This document shows, in pieces, positions 32,215 to 44,920 of a stretch of DNA of 64,000 bases (position 1 is the first letter of the stretch; every line of letters starts with the position of its first letter). A model generated the notes under the pieces. The model saw nothing but the letters and a program-made list of their open reading frames with translations, did no database searches and was not told where the DNA came from. The position numbers were made by a program, and so were the translations under genes. The stretch spans positions 19,883,345 to 19,947,344 of the forward strand of contig OX467089.1 of the NCBI GenBank assembly GCA_950106755.1, written 5' to 3'. The stretch is from Climacium dendroides (taxonomy: Eukaryota > Streptophyta > Bryopsida > Hypnales > Climaciaceae).

Positions 32215-35200
32215 GGGATTGCCGATGATTAGGAGATTAACTCCAAGTTCACATGCTCGAGATCATGTGAAACTTCCTATAGAAACATACAAATACTCTT
32301 ACGGGAAAATTTTCCAGTGAAACTGAGTTTCGGATGCTGCAACACAGGTCTCTACTTGAAAGCCTCCTTATTTTTCAACTCATCAGTGACTAGCTTCTCG
32401 GCTTCATAATTTTGGGGTTTGGTTCGTCAATTATTAGTTATTGATAATTCTCTTGACATTGTAAAAAGCAGTGTTCACAAGGTATTAGTTGACAGAAGGG
32501 TTTTGTGATCATTCACAAGATTTAAACTGGGGGCAACAATGGTTTTAAAAAGACCAAGATCCTCAGCTGTAGCTAGTCACTTAATTCAATTCTAGATTTC
32601 GAGAGTTGGCCAGGTCTATCATTTTTACCTGCCAAGTTTTCAGAAATCAAAACCATCTTGTATTATTGGCTTGGGTTATTGGCTGGAATATATGTGGCAA
32701 ACTCTTATACGGTAGTTCGAAAGGTATTGAAACCCAATGGGACAAGTTCTACATGATTTGGATATGCATAGGGAGCTTTACACACAAGCTAGGAAGCTTT
32801 ATATAGCTCTCATAAAAAAATACATATACCATTATGGTTAAAGATATGATGCCTAGGTTAAGACAGTGTTGTTGAAAATTCATATAAATTTTTTTGGAGT
32901 TTGTCGATAATTCTATCCTATATGATTGTTTTGAAAAAATGCCAAATGGAAACTTCATGAGTATAATAAAATTGTGAATATGTAGTGAAGTACAATTTGA
33001 TGTATTTTAGACTCCGTAAACAATTACTTGATCATTTAAGTAAATGCATGTAGGTTTTTTGTAGTTTTGTTGAGACTTGGACAAATTCACAAGCTATATA
33101 TGGATTTTCCAAGTCATTATTATTTAGCTAGTATTCTTCATAACAATATTATATATTTTTGTGTGTGTGCGCACGTACAAATCTACCACTCTTCCACCAC
33201 TTTGCAAAAGATTTTAGGCTTCAATTCTTGACCAATGTTTTTGACACCACATCCATTGCAAGTCTTTTGACAATATAAAATATACTCAAATATGTTCATG
33301 GTGGTCAATAATGTGGATATATCTTAAGAATGGTAATAAAAATCTTGCATATTTATGTGTAAATATATATTACAATTGTCTAATTGTGACTATAGATCTA
33401 CAAGGCATAATACAATGTTTTGTATCCATACATACAATTAGATTTTCAAATACATCTTTTATTCATTTTCCACCAACCATTCATTTTTGTAGCGTTTTAA
33501 GCTCTCATCTACATCTCATCACCTTCATGACATGCATTTTGACCTTTGTTTGTTCTTAAAGATTGCATGTCCCTATCATTAGAAAAAAAGGCCAAGAATT
33601 GATTCAATCCCTACTTGTATGAGTCTTGATATTTGTCAAAAGGACACAAAATGTCCTTATCAAAGTTGCAAGTCCAGCAAACATGCTTTTCAAAAGTGGT
33701 ACAAGCTTCAAAAATAACACAAGCTATAAAAGATACAATTTGATATATGATATTGTACACTATCATACATACTAGCAATGATTAATTGCTCAATCAAAAG
33801 AATGGAATCCACTTTAGAATCATGTGCTTATAAAATAAATTTAGAAATCTCATTGAAAAAAACACCAATTTTTGAAGTTTTAACTTCAAAGTTTATTCAA
33901 ATTTAACCAAATTTTGTATTTTTTCAACAAATCATTCTAAAAATTCTCAAAATAGAACTCCTAATTTGCAAATTTTTTTCACTCACAATTCTAAACAAAA
34001 TTTCCATAATCATCATTAGTAAATAAGAACATGTATCTTTTTTCAAAAAATGGCTTAGAAAATTGCAATTTTCATAAAACTTGGAAGCAATCAAATTGAT
34101 TATTTTTTTCATAACACCAAGATAAAGTGTACATTTTTCCTTATCTACATGTTTGAATTTTGCATACAGGTTCTAAATTTTCAATTAATCCTTCCTAAAC
34201 CATTGTCTTCTCATGGAACAAATGAAAGTTTGGATAGGTTCCTATGATCTCAATGCCCATTTCAATGTTTTACTTGATTTTTAAAACTCATTTGGGAAGA
34301 TTAAAAAATGCATTAGCCTTTGTGGGATACAACTTTAATTTTAATTGGTGATGGGAACCAAAGTTATGACACCTTAAGCACAAAATAAAATTCATCGGGC
34401 AACAAAAAATACTCACAAAAACTTAAAATATTTTATTTTTTCCTCATAGATTATATCTTTGTCTACATGAAGAAATTTGATTCCATTTGATTCATGAATG
34501 GTATGCAAGTATGTGCACCAAAAACTTAGTGAATTATAATAGCAATATTTATAGGGAAATGTTGATTCCCAAAATATGAATCACTATGTATATTGAATGT
34601 TTTGGCAATTTGTGCTCCTTTTTTGAATATGAAGTTAAGACTTGATCCTTAAAGGATAGACCTACAATTGTGAAAATCATCCTTGTTGGCATTGTATGAA
34701 TAGTTGGTTTTAAAAAATCCTAAAGTACTCATTGGAAGTTAAACTACTATATAAGGCCTTCCATTTTCATGCAAAATTCCAAGGATGAATAGTTACACTT
34801 CTATCCTATACACAAAGATTCTCTATCATTCATCAACTAGAAAATGGCCACAGTACCGTTTATGGGTTAAAAACAGTTAAAAACAATCTTTTTGAATTTT
34901 AAGAAGACCAACTATTGAAATAAACCTTACAAAGTCAAGTTCTCCACCCAATTTGAAATTTTAAAGAATTACTAAATTTGAATATTTTATTGCAATTCAA
35001 ATATTACATCTATTGACATCTCACCCCAATTTGAAATTTTAAAGAATTACTAAATTTGAATATTTTATTACAGGTCGAATATTAGATCTATTAACATCGA
35101 GTGCTAATTTTCTAATGATATGCACCATGGTGTTTTATATTGTAATGCACAGCTATGAAGAAATTTTCAGATTTTTCAAACATATTTTCAAATGTATTTT

Positions 35201-35914
35201 GTATTTGATATGAATTTTTTTCACTTATTATTGAATAATCATAGTAATTCCAAATTTTCTGGTATAGAATCTGGAATTTTTACTGCTTATAAAAGACATG
35301 TAATCATATGGTATACAGACAACATTCAGAGAATATAAGCAGTAAACCATTGGACTAATTCAAAGTCGGCGTCTGGAACCACCACTCTGGAAAACTATTT
35401 AAAAGTATTTAAATAGAAAACTTACTTAGGAAATGTGCCCGAAAATGTGAGGAGACACAGAATGCTTGTTTTAAAAGGCCAACCATTACTGTACTCAGAA
35501 TCTTTGATTTCCGCCCTTGACATCGATCAACAAAATGGGCCGATATCCAATGAGTTCAACTTTTTACCAAGCACGACGATCCACTCTGCAGTTCTGATTC
35601 GCCACTTGCGCTTGAGGCGGCGCCTGAGCAAGATTCGAGCGACGAAGGAAATCGTTCATGGCGGCTGCAGGCCCCACACTGTTCCAAACTTCAACTTCAC
35701 TCAACGAAGAGTCCGGGCTTACTAAGTTAGCCTATAGACATGGCTCGCTCAAGTCCTGCATCACTTGACTATTTGTAGGTCAAAAAAATGCAACTGCAGA
35801 CCAGTTCTGCGAATAGCGTCTCCAGAGGACAAAAGGAATAGAAGAATACGTACTGTCCTCTTGGCTCGACATTATGTAAAAAGCAGGATATCGTTAAAAG
35901 AATGTCGGGAAGTT
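32215..35914. other. Intergenic DNA between convergent genes
   Basis: The 3' ends of the unknown gene (+) and the first GRAS gene (-) face each other across 3.7 kb of mostly AT-rich DNA. A 78-bp direct repeat lies at 34948-35103. Near 35110-35320 is a copy of another dispersed family (TTCAGATTTTT, ATTTGATATGAATTTTTTTCA, CATGTAATCAT) also seen near 41180-41380 and 44590-44790. No gene is supported. Confidence 0.55.
34948..35103. repeat. 78-bp direct repeat, two copies
   Basis: Copies 34948-35025 and 35026-35103 share CCAATTTGAAATTTTAAAG and about 45 further bases almost exactly, then diverge slightly. Confidence 0.85.
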
Positions 35915-38900
35915 TCATGATAAAAATCCGGCTAAGGGCGTAGGCTCCCACACCGAGACAGCTCGTACGATTTGGTTGTTGATGCCCATGAGAAACCAGC
36001 CTTCATCTTTACCGATCCCGTAGTTTTTGTGAAACGTAGCCATCATAGCTTTGGCTTTGTCGAAGATGATCGGATTGGTCGGCCGTAGAGTAAAGCCTGC
36101 TCGTTGCAGCCGGTTGTGCCATTGACGGTACGGCTCGGCACGTTCCATTCTAGCTTGTCCTTCGCAAGCAACAACGTTCAAAATCTCTCGTCCGTATATC
36201 TCCCTTTCAAGGATGACTCTATGTGGGTCATCACAAGGCATAGACAATTCCATCCCGTCAAATAATAATTTGTAATACTTGACACTCTCCCGAAAGCGGG
36301 TCATGAAAAGTGGAGCGTTAAACGCTGCGCTATTATCGTCGAAGATCAAAACCTGGCAACACGACCATGCAGCATTAGTAGAAATAATGAAAAATAAATT
36401 GAGAAAATTATAGTCTGTCTCGATAGAGTTTTGATGCACAATCAGGCGCTGAAAGTTGAAAATTAAAGATAAATTGCAGAGATAATCCTGTAAGATATTG
36501 TGAACCCAAAGTGCTCTAGAAGCCATAATCTCAGGTGTTCATAGAGACCACTACAGTGCATCACCAACTAAATGAGATATAACAGCTGCTGGTTCTTTGG
36601 CATGGTTCCAAATTATACCTTGGGATTCAAGCTCCGAATCCTCTTCAATGAAAGTTCACGCGGACTTCCAGACAGCACACACTCATCATGAATTTTGCGC
36701 ATGTTACAAGCTTTCACTACAAGAACTTCATCGTCCCTCAAATCGAAATCTCTCGCCTTAAACGATTCCCACTTTCCAGCAAAGGCGTGGAATTCAAATG
36801 GTACTCCCCACTTCTTCGCAAACTCTGCAAGCCTATTTCCAGTTTCGTTTATTTTCTTGCAAGGATCGACTCCTGGATACGGATGATCGACACCTGCCTC
36901 GGCAAAAGAGAAGATTCAGAAAGAATCGAGCTATGGTATATAACTTTCAGGGTCTACACACCAAACTCCTGATGCAAGCACCACTGTAAAATCATATTCA
37001 TAGTTGTACTTGGAAGGAAAGATAGTTCACGTACCTGTCATACGAACATGGGGCGGTCCTTCTGGCCGCAGTGAGAGGTGATGGAGGAAGGTAGGCCACT
37101 GAACTCCATACTCGAATCCGTACTGAATCACGTGAATGCGAGGAGCACCTTCGAAGGCATCTAGTGCCGATTTCATTGTAAAAAAATGATTGAGTTTGAT
37201 ATAAGGGCAGTAGTCGACATACACCCGAAAAGCTTTCATCATTGTCGCAGCAGACGGGTACTTGCTCGTGATTACTGTATAAAGCTCTTCACCGGTGCCC
37301 GACATTTTCGCGACCTACTGACCAGAAGAATATTCTGAGCCCGACAAACAAAACAAAAAGCAAAAAGCATGCTTTGCCATAGAGCAATAGTAAGCGACCT
37401 CAAACTGGAAAATCCTAATATTTCCTTCAAATTTTCATGGCATAAATCTAACTGACCAGAGCTTCCATGAAATAATGCGCCATGCGTTGAGTAGAGCTGC
37501 CGTGGGGTGACGATTGACTCTGCAGTTCTGCTAAAAGGCCGGTGGCAATGCCTGTATTTCGTTGACTCACTGCAAGAGCGCACCTACGTGATGCACAACC
37601 GATATGAATAAATAAAGGATTGAAATCAATCTCATAAATTTTCGGGACGTCAAAGCCAAACGAAAACTACGTATTTTCAATTGTTTGGAATAATTTTGTA
37701 AATGCATTCCGGTAACATTCTACTGACATTCTACTGACATTCTGTTGGAGTTTCAAGCCGAGCTATCTGCTTCGATTATTGCTAGGGCAGAGTAAACGTA
37801 AACCAAGACTAGGAATCATTACACTGAAAGTTAGGGTATGGCCATACCTGTACAGCAGTTCCGTCATACTCGTACCAGTAGACAAAGCACGCTCGGGAGA
37901 CAAATTCGATTGTCCTGCGCCACGGAGAAGCAGATTGAAATCGAAGCCCGACGTAGTCGCAGATGACTCAAAATGAGGCTCCAAATAGCACCTATAAGAT
38001 TCATCGAACTGAATCTCATCTTTCTCAGTAATCCATGTTCTGTAGTCCACATTGCTGCAGGCCGTTACATCCTTAATGTGTTTGCTAAGCATCAAAGTGT
38101 ATTTGTCCATCATCATTAACGCCAACTCTTCCTCTGAGGGTGCAAATTCGGCACTAACGTTTGACTTGTCGTCAGCACCCACCGATCCTCCATCATCATT
38201 AATTGCTGACGCTGGAGAAAGAAGATCAGCAATTTCCTTGGCCATGACCTTGTACTCACTACTTTCTTCGGTCGGATGGAAATCAACGTTAGTCCAGAAT
38301 GCGTCATACTCGTCTACACCATCTACTGGAGCAAGAAGATCAGAAATCTCCTTCTCCATGGCTTGGTAAGCATCCGTTTCCTGCACAAGACACTTTTCTT
38401 CTTCGAGCTCCTCATTCGTAAGGATGTCGTCAAGAAAGAGCGCCAAGGGCTCCGTCTGCCCTGCCAAATCGGCTAAGCCACTGCCATAACCTTCAAAGTC
38501 CACAGAATCGAAAACGCCACCTCCCATACAGTGCTGCGAATCAATCGAAAATTCATCCGAAGAACTAAACTGCGTGAAGCCTGAATTATTACTGCTGGTG
38601 GGAGGGGAGATTCTAGTGTCGACTAAGGGGGCAGAATTTGATCGCGGTACAGGCACGTCCGTCTTCTGGGAGATCGTTTCTAGCTGTGGAGTTGCAAACC
38701 TTCGCAAAAATTCTGCCGAAGGTACAGTCTCCTGCCTGCTCTTGTGAAAATAGGTTTTCTCCACATCACTCGCACCACCAGAGACCGCGTTCAAAGGCAG
38801 CTCGGCGGAAGACTGCGAGCAAGCTCGTTTGTCTCCGGACACACCGAAAACCGAGGCACCAGTAGTCACGGTCCGTCTCTGCACCTTCGGCATCTGCGAC

Positions 38901-38983
38901 TGAAGCCATGCCTGCTGGAGCTGACTCTCCAAGGCAGAAATTCTGGCACTCCCTCCTTCATCTGGCTTCTTGTTTCCTTGCAT
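35915..38983 (-). CDS. GRAS transcription regulator, LISCL/SCL14-like (copy A)
   Basis: Nuclear GRAS-domain regulator. Exons in transcript order: 38983-37848, 37583-37457, 37314-37035, 36893-36619, 36352-35915; GT-AG, 751 aa. An upstream in-frame ATG at 39025 would add 14 residues but lies inside a 61-bp repeat and after a likely TTACAG acceptor, so I prefer 38983, which aligns with copy B. The N-terminal region is acidic and serine-rich with QQAWLQSQMPKVQRR, FHKSR, FATPQLETISQKTDVP and two YxxMxKEIxDLL repeats. GRAS parts follow in order: leucine region (LLYRCALAVSQRN), a VHIID-equivalent IHVIQYGFEYGVQWP (481-495) with Gln485 in place of Asp, RLAEFAKKWGVPFEF, a PFYRE-like block (EREIYGREILNVVACEG) and SAW (GWFLMGINN..VWEP). 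RIRSLNP and APLFMTRFRES also match the LISCL branch. The target genes are unknown. Confidence 0.92.
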
Positions 38984-39000
38984 CTCTCCAACTGTAACCC

Positions 39001-39165
39001 TGACCACTCTCTTTCTGAACCTCATATACTCATTCTCCCGTGCTTATTAAAACAAAATCATTAAACGGTCTCTTTCTAAACCTTATACACTCATCCTCCC
39101 TAGCTATTCAGCACGATAACACTAACCGCTCCCTCTCTAAACCTCGTATATACATCTTCCCTTCC
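39001..39165. repeat. 61-bp imperfect tandem repeat, three copies, at the 5' end of GRAS copy A
   Basis: Anchors TCTTTCTGAACC (39010), TCTTTCTAAACC (39071) and CCTCTCTAAACC (39132) are spaced 61 bp and followed by YRTATAYACATYYTCC. The first unit contains the upstream in-frame ATG (complement of 39023-39025), which argues that this ATG belongs to non-coding leader. Confidence 0.75.
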
Positions 39166-39855
39166 AAATTACCACCTCCCGCACCGAAGCTCACTCAACC
39201 TTACAATACAATATCGCTCTTCCCCGTTCAAAATGGCCAAGAATTCACACAAAAAATTCAATCTACAGTATTCTTCCCAAAATCTCTTATCACAAACTCA
39301 CTCTCACCGTGCATCCCCTCATGAACTCCTCCTCAGAGCAAGAATTTTCAAATTCTAAAGAATTCCGGTGCGAGTGAAAATTCGCAAAGCTTTTTATTCA
39401 CAATCCTCTATAAAAAAAAACAGCGAGTTACATGCCTCTTTCGGAGAAAGAAACCTACGGAAGGCTAACTAACGGAAGAAGCCTTTTGAAAGTCGCACCA
39501 GCCGCGATCGAGCTGGACGAAAATAAGTACGGAAGCGAGACGTGAGGAGCACGCGAGGTTCGCGACGAAATTGCCGACACAAGCGGGTTTTCGCTTCGCT
39601 TTTCAAAGCTCAGCTTCGGGTGTGCTGCTTCACTTGGCGAGCGGGGTGGGGGCTACGCGTAGGGCAGGAGCGGAACTCTCCCCGAAGGGAAGGGTTTGAA
39701 GATCTGCGGGGAGCTCTTGTTGCGAGCTCCTGTTGCTGCGAGCTCCTGTTGGTAGCAGTTGGAAATCCAGAGTTGGGGGATGCGAGAAGCCTGGAAGGAG
39801 GCCAAGAGTGAGTCTCTCCCGACTAACTTCCCGTAGCTACGGTGGCTTCTAACGT
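39166..39855 (-). promoter_or_regulatory. Probable promoter and leader of GRAS copy A
   Basis: The stretch 39420-39830 is distinctly GC-richer than its surroundings, as around the other gene starts here, and lies 5' of the minus-strand gene. I cannot place the transcription start. Open frames in it (for example 39542-39811) have no recognisable content. Confidence 0.45.
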
Positions 39856-40317
39856 AAAGCAGCCCATTGCAGTCAAATGGCCCATTGCGGTTACCTAGGA
39901 AATGACCCATTGTGGGGTTTTTTTCAGTATGTGAGATGTGGTTCACAATACATGTTTCACATGACAGTAATGGAGTGAACACTGATTTCAGTAGGAACTT
40001 CTAACTTTTCGGTGTGAAATTCATTGTAAAAATTGACTTTTCAGGCCTTCCGTGATAGAAAATATTGTGACTGCATGAGGTAGTAAGATGAACTTTATAG
40101 ATTCAGATTTTGTCGGTTATGAGGTAGTCTACAAACTTTTTTGGGCTGAACACTTCAAAAATTCCTAGCAAATTCATACTTTGTCAAAAAAAAATATATA
40201 ATTTCAATTGCACTTGCTGTTTTTTCACACTTGTCTTTCAGCGGGAAGAAAAATATTGAAAAATTTCAGCAACAAGGTGATGTCAAATTCCTCATTCTAA
40301 CCACAATGGGTTGGTTT
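39856..40317. mobile_element. Non-autonomous TIR element, copy 2 (without the MITE)
   Basis: Homologous to 12428-13040. The ends AGCCCATTGCAGTCAAA and TAACCACAATGGGTTGGTT are inverted. It carries the intact site GTATGTGAG where copy 1 has the CACTA MITE. It is non-coding and about 460 bp. Confidence 0.8.
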
Positions 40318-43300
40318 ACCTTATGTGTCACTAACTTACTGCTACAAGTGGCTTACAAGACGTTTCATGACGTTTCGTGCCCATTGGATGGACAACTAAT
40401 GTAGGCTATTGACTAAGTAACCTTTGAGCTACCGGGAGGCAGCGAGTTGGTTAAAGGACATAATCAGCTCTATTTCTAGATGAAAACTCATAGAATTGTT
40501 GTTTTCCTAGATTAATATTGTGTGGTTATGAACAAACTATCTTGCTTGTGGATGAAACACCATTGGCTAGACAAATACACACAATTAAAGTTGGTTATGT
40601 ACATGTTGAAGAATGGATGATTTTCATCCAAATTTTTCATGTGCAACTTTGTTGATGATATAAGTAGAATCTCTTTCAATGCATGGTGTTGGAACTATGC
40701 ACTAAAAGATGTTTATGATGTCAAAGGGGTGTAATGAATGGCCACCTAATAGATTTCAACTTCCAACACTACTTTGTCAGAGAATGTTCTTCAAATTGGG
40801 TCCACCTACACACTCCATTACTACAAATTATGTACAAAGAGGATATGCAGTAAGAGAGGTTCTATATGTAGATCCACATCATTGATTGAACTATCGAAGA
40901 TATTTTAGTCATTTGCTTAATTATTTGTAGGATAGTTTGTCATAGGAAAATGGTACACTATCCAATGTATTTCAATTGCATGTATGAATTTTTTCCCTTA
41001 AAGCTTGATATTGACGTTCAAAATGATTTCTTTTGCTTTAGAGCAAAACTAACAAAATGAACCTTATGAAGTGTCATTTCAACTACACTTGGAATCTTTA
41101 AAAATTCCTTGAAAGAAGAAATTTGTGAAGTTTAAAGTTGAGGACCTATAACCATGTTCCTAAATATGAAATGACATAGAAAATTCCTTTATATTACAAT
41201 GTTCTACACCATAATGTATTTCTATTTTAAAAAATTTAGATTTTTTGAACATGATTTGCATTTAACATGAATTTTTTTCATTTTTTCTTCAAAAATTCAT
41301 AGTAATTTGAAATCTTAACAAAAAAATTGAAAATTTTATAACAAATATGAGACATGTGATTTCATCTTTAAAAAATAAAACCAAAAAATTTTACTCATAA
41401 ATAGAGAACAAATGAAAGATATAGAGTGAGGGACTTTCAAGTTTGACTAGTATATAATTATAGACTTCATCTTGTAGGGGTAAAACCCTTAATTAGCATC
41501 TATTTTTTTTTTTTTAATTTTTGGATAATTTTTTTACATCTTCACTTGAATACATATATTGTTTATTACAATTTCATCAAATTCATCATACAAGAAGTTT
41601 TGCTTTCTAAAAATCAAGTACTAGTTTGAATAAATAAAAGGATTGTGGTTCAAAAAGCCCTTGGAACTTTGGTATTGATGTCCAAAATTAGAATGTCAAA
41701 GCACTAAAGGATTAAAATTTGGTGAAACATAGTATTTCCACATTCATCCATTTTTTGGATCCAAAAATACTTTTCAACTATATCCATACACTTTTTCATC
41801 CTTATTTTGCAATTTAATCCATATTTTAAATAGAAAAAATTCTTGTGAAAAAATACTATTTTTATTTGACAAAAAGTAGACATATATTTTCACAAGGTCC
41901 AATTTTGATACAAGGTAAAAACATGTACCCTCTTTGTACATGAAAATATAATTTATCTTTCCTATCAAGTGCTTGGATCAAAAGTTATACTACTGAAATG
42001 TATCTCAAATTGGTCAAGGTGTCTAAATGTGTCTTAATCCTTAAGGATTAAGCTGCAAAAAGTTTCAATTGACTTGAATGTTTTTGTGAACTCATAAGGT
42101 AACCATAGAAATGTTGTAAAAAATTTGTGGTTTTTTTGGCCTTTGTTGTGCAATTTTCGAAAATTTTTGCACTTACAAATTAGACAAAAACGGTACAATT
42201 CCATGTAGACAATCAATTCATTAGAGTGTGAATTATAGAAAAAGATCCAAATCACTTGCCAATTTTTGTATTGCATAGACTTATTGTTGTAGAAGGTGAC
42301 ATACATTTGTTTTTGTAATAAACATGGTGTGAAAATGTAATAAATTGTTTATACACTACTAGAAAATTTGTTTTATTGTTGTTTTGGTCGCGTTGATCCG
42401 GTCAAAATCTGACAGAAATCTGTTGAAATCAACAGATTTCTGTCAGATTTTGACCGGATCAACGCGACCAAAACAACAGTAAAACAAATTTTCTAGTAGT
42501 GATACAACATTGGATTGTGTGTTGATCATGTGTGGGAATAGTGACCTTATTGCACATAGAAGAGACCTTCATTCTCCAAGTGTAGTATCAATTCCCTTTT
42601 TTTTACAAACCATTCCATTGAGAAGAACAATTATTCTTTTTAGGACATTGATAGGCAATCAATAGATTTGGGAATGGTAGTTTTTAGGTAACAATATGTA
42701 CAAATGATTACAAGCTATATTGGTCACCCACTCACCCTTTGGAAGAACTACACTCTTAATTTGCATATGCAGCTATATCTTGGTACTTGAATATACCTTC
42801 ACCTAATTTCAAGTGCTTTAGTGAATTACACACAAGGGGAGGTCACTTTGCATTTACACAACCCACGTGAGGTGAAGATTTTGGACCCCTTACTTACTTC
42901 ATAAAATTTAATTTAAAAAAATAAAAAAATAAAAATGAATAGGTTTTTCTACTTTGAAAGTTTGTATCTTGGATTATTGATATTTTTAAATTGATAATAA
43001 TTAATTACAAATTTTTGAAGAAAAAAGATACACTGTAGAGCTGAAAATAACTTTGAACCTCTTACTTATTTCATAAAAAATTGTCTAAAAAATGAACAAA
43101 AAATCCTAAAAATAACTCTATTGAAAATTTATTTTTCTTGAATATTGATGCAATGGTCATCCAAAGGTATTCTCTATAAATGTTTGAGTTGAAAAACATG
43201 CCATTTGAGCTCATTTTTCAAACTATTATAATAGTCATTTTAAATGTCATTTGAGTTGGAAATTTTCGCAATAGAAATCTATAGTCATTATTAATCAAAG

Positions 43301-44920
43301 TTCAAAATTATAGGTTGAAATTATAGTATATTCAAAAGTAAATAGGGGATCAAAAAATCACTTCGTCGCACGTGGTACACAAAATCCCCATAGAGTGACC
43401 TCCCCTTAATTACACATAGTACTATATTTGATCTAAAATACAAATATAAGCCCATTTAATGGGTTGTAGAATACATCTCGTAGTCCCAATCCTTTTAATC
43501 CAAAATTAGACAATTTGCATCATGACATGACACAACTATTCATAATTCAACCCAATATTCAATACAATCTTTTATGGCCTTATTTGTTAAAATGAGACAA
43601 TCTGCACATTTTGAGACTACAACCCTAAAACAATTATAGTGATTTATCCTCGAGTCGAGGATAAGAGGAGCCTACAACCTTTGGGAAATCAAAGGTTTTT
43701 ATATATATTAATACATTGAAATCCCAACTTACCAAATAGTCTTTAAACTGAAGAGTTATTATGATTTATCTTCGAATTGAGGATAAAAATGAGACTACCA
43801 AAAGTCTCAATATAACGAATATGGCCTTAATTATTATTATTTTTTGACTTATTGAATTTGGTTTTCAATCGATTTTGAAGACTCCCATTGGTTCTCAATT
43901 CGTACTAGTAGTTAAACTTAGTAGACAACTCTATACCAAAATTTTCCATTTTACTTATTGTACACATACATTATTTTTTTCAATGCATCAAATTAATTAC
44001 AAATGGATGAATAAAAAGATATTTAGACATGCAATGGCCTAAAAATACTTGGTTCATTATTCACAATTATATAGAAATTCATAAAAAGACAAAAATAATA
44101 ATTTTAAGTTAATTAATTTTTTATCTAATGATTCTAATTTTCCATTGAATTGCTAAATTGCACTACTAACATTAGTCATAACACTTGATATTATGAGAAG
44201 AAAAATTCCTAAAAGGAAAATGAATAGGTTGTGATCAATGTTTAGAATATTTTTTGAGTTTTCTAGCTATTTTTCTATAATTCCCATATGGAACCAATTT
44301 TTCAAGTACAAAATCCAATTTTTTTCTAAGCAAAAATTGCAACCGTTTTCTTTTCCAATTCCACCAACTAATGATGAATTAATTGGTGGTTTTCCTAAAA
44401 CACTAGTCACGATACTTGAACTATGTATTCATTGTATTGCTATTGTGAGTACTTTATCCACTACACTTTCTACTCCAATTGGAAATTTTGAAAAAAATCT
44501 TCAATTTCAATATTTTATAGTAATATGAACTTTGGGCCTATAATCATGGTTTGTTGATTTTCTAATTATTGAAAGTCATGGTGACTTTGGTTTAGACCAT
44601 GATGTTATACACTATACTATACAATGCAGTGAAAATTTCAGACTTTTTCAGTATATTTTATATTTGATTTGAATTTTCTTCATTTTTTCATAAGAAAGTC
44701 ACAGTATTTTCAAAATTTCCAAAAAAAGGTTGAAAATTGTATAACTTGTAACAAATATGTGATTTCATCTCTGAAAAATAAATATAAAATATTTCATTCA
44801 TTTCTATTGGAAGAATGGTAGCAAATAGAGTAATGGATAGTGAAGCTAGAACTTAGTGGTCATGGGGCCATCTTTACAAGGTTAAGGTGGAGGCACTAGT
44901 AGAATTCTAAAGCCTCTTTT
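40318..44920. other. AT-rich repeat DNA between the GRAS genes, part 1
   Basis: No supported gene. It contains dispersed-family copies near 41180-41380, 41480-41665 and 44590-44790, a CACTA MITE (42354-42501), a perfect 20-bp palindrome CTTAATCCTTAAGGATTAAG (42033-42052) and a near-palindrome TTATCCTCGAGTCGAGGATAA (43644-43664). The rest looks like decayed transposon DNA. Confidence 0.5.
42354..42501. mobile_element. CACTA-type foldback MITE, 148 bp, TSD ATA
   Basis: Second copy of the MITE at 12.5 kb: ends CACTACTAGAAAATTT / AAATTTTCTAGTAGTG, near-perfect palindrome throughout, flanked by ATA at 42351-42353 and 42502-42504. The two copies differ at few positions, suggesting recent activity of the family. 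Confidence 0.92.

Noticed and set aside
35435..35725. 96-codon open frame on + in the convergent interval
   Set aside because: Isolated, unrecognised, within the 3' flank of GRAS copy A.
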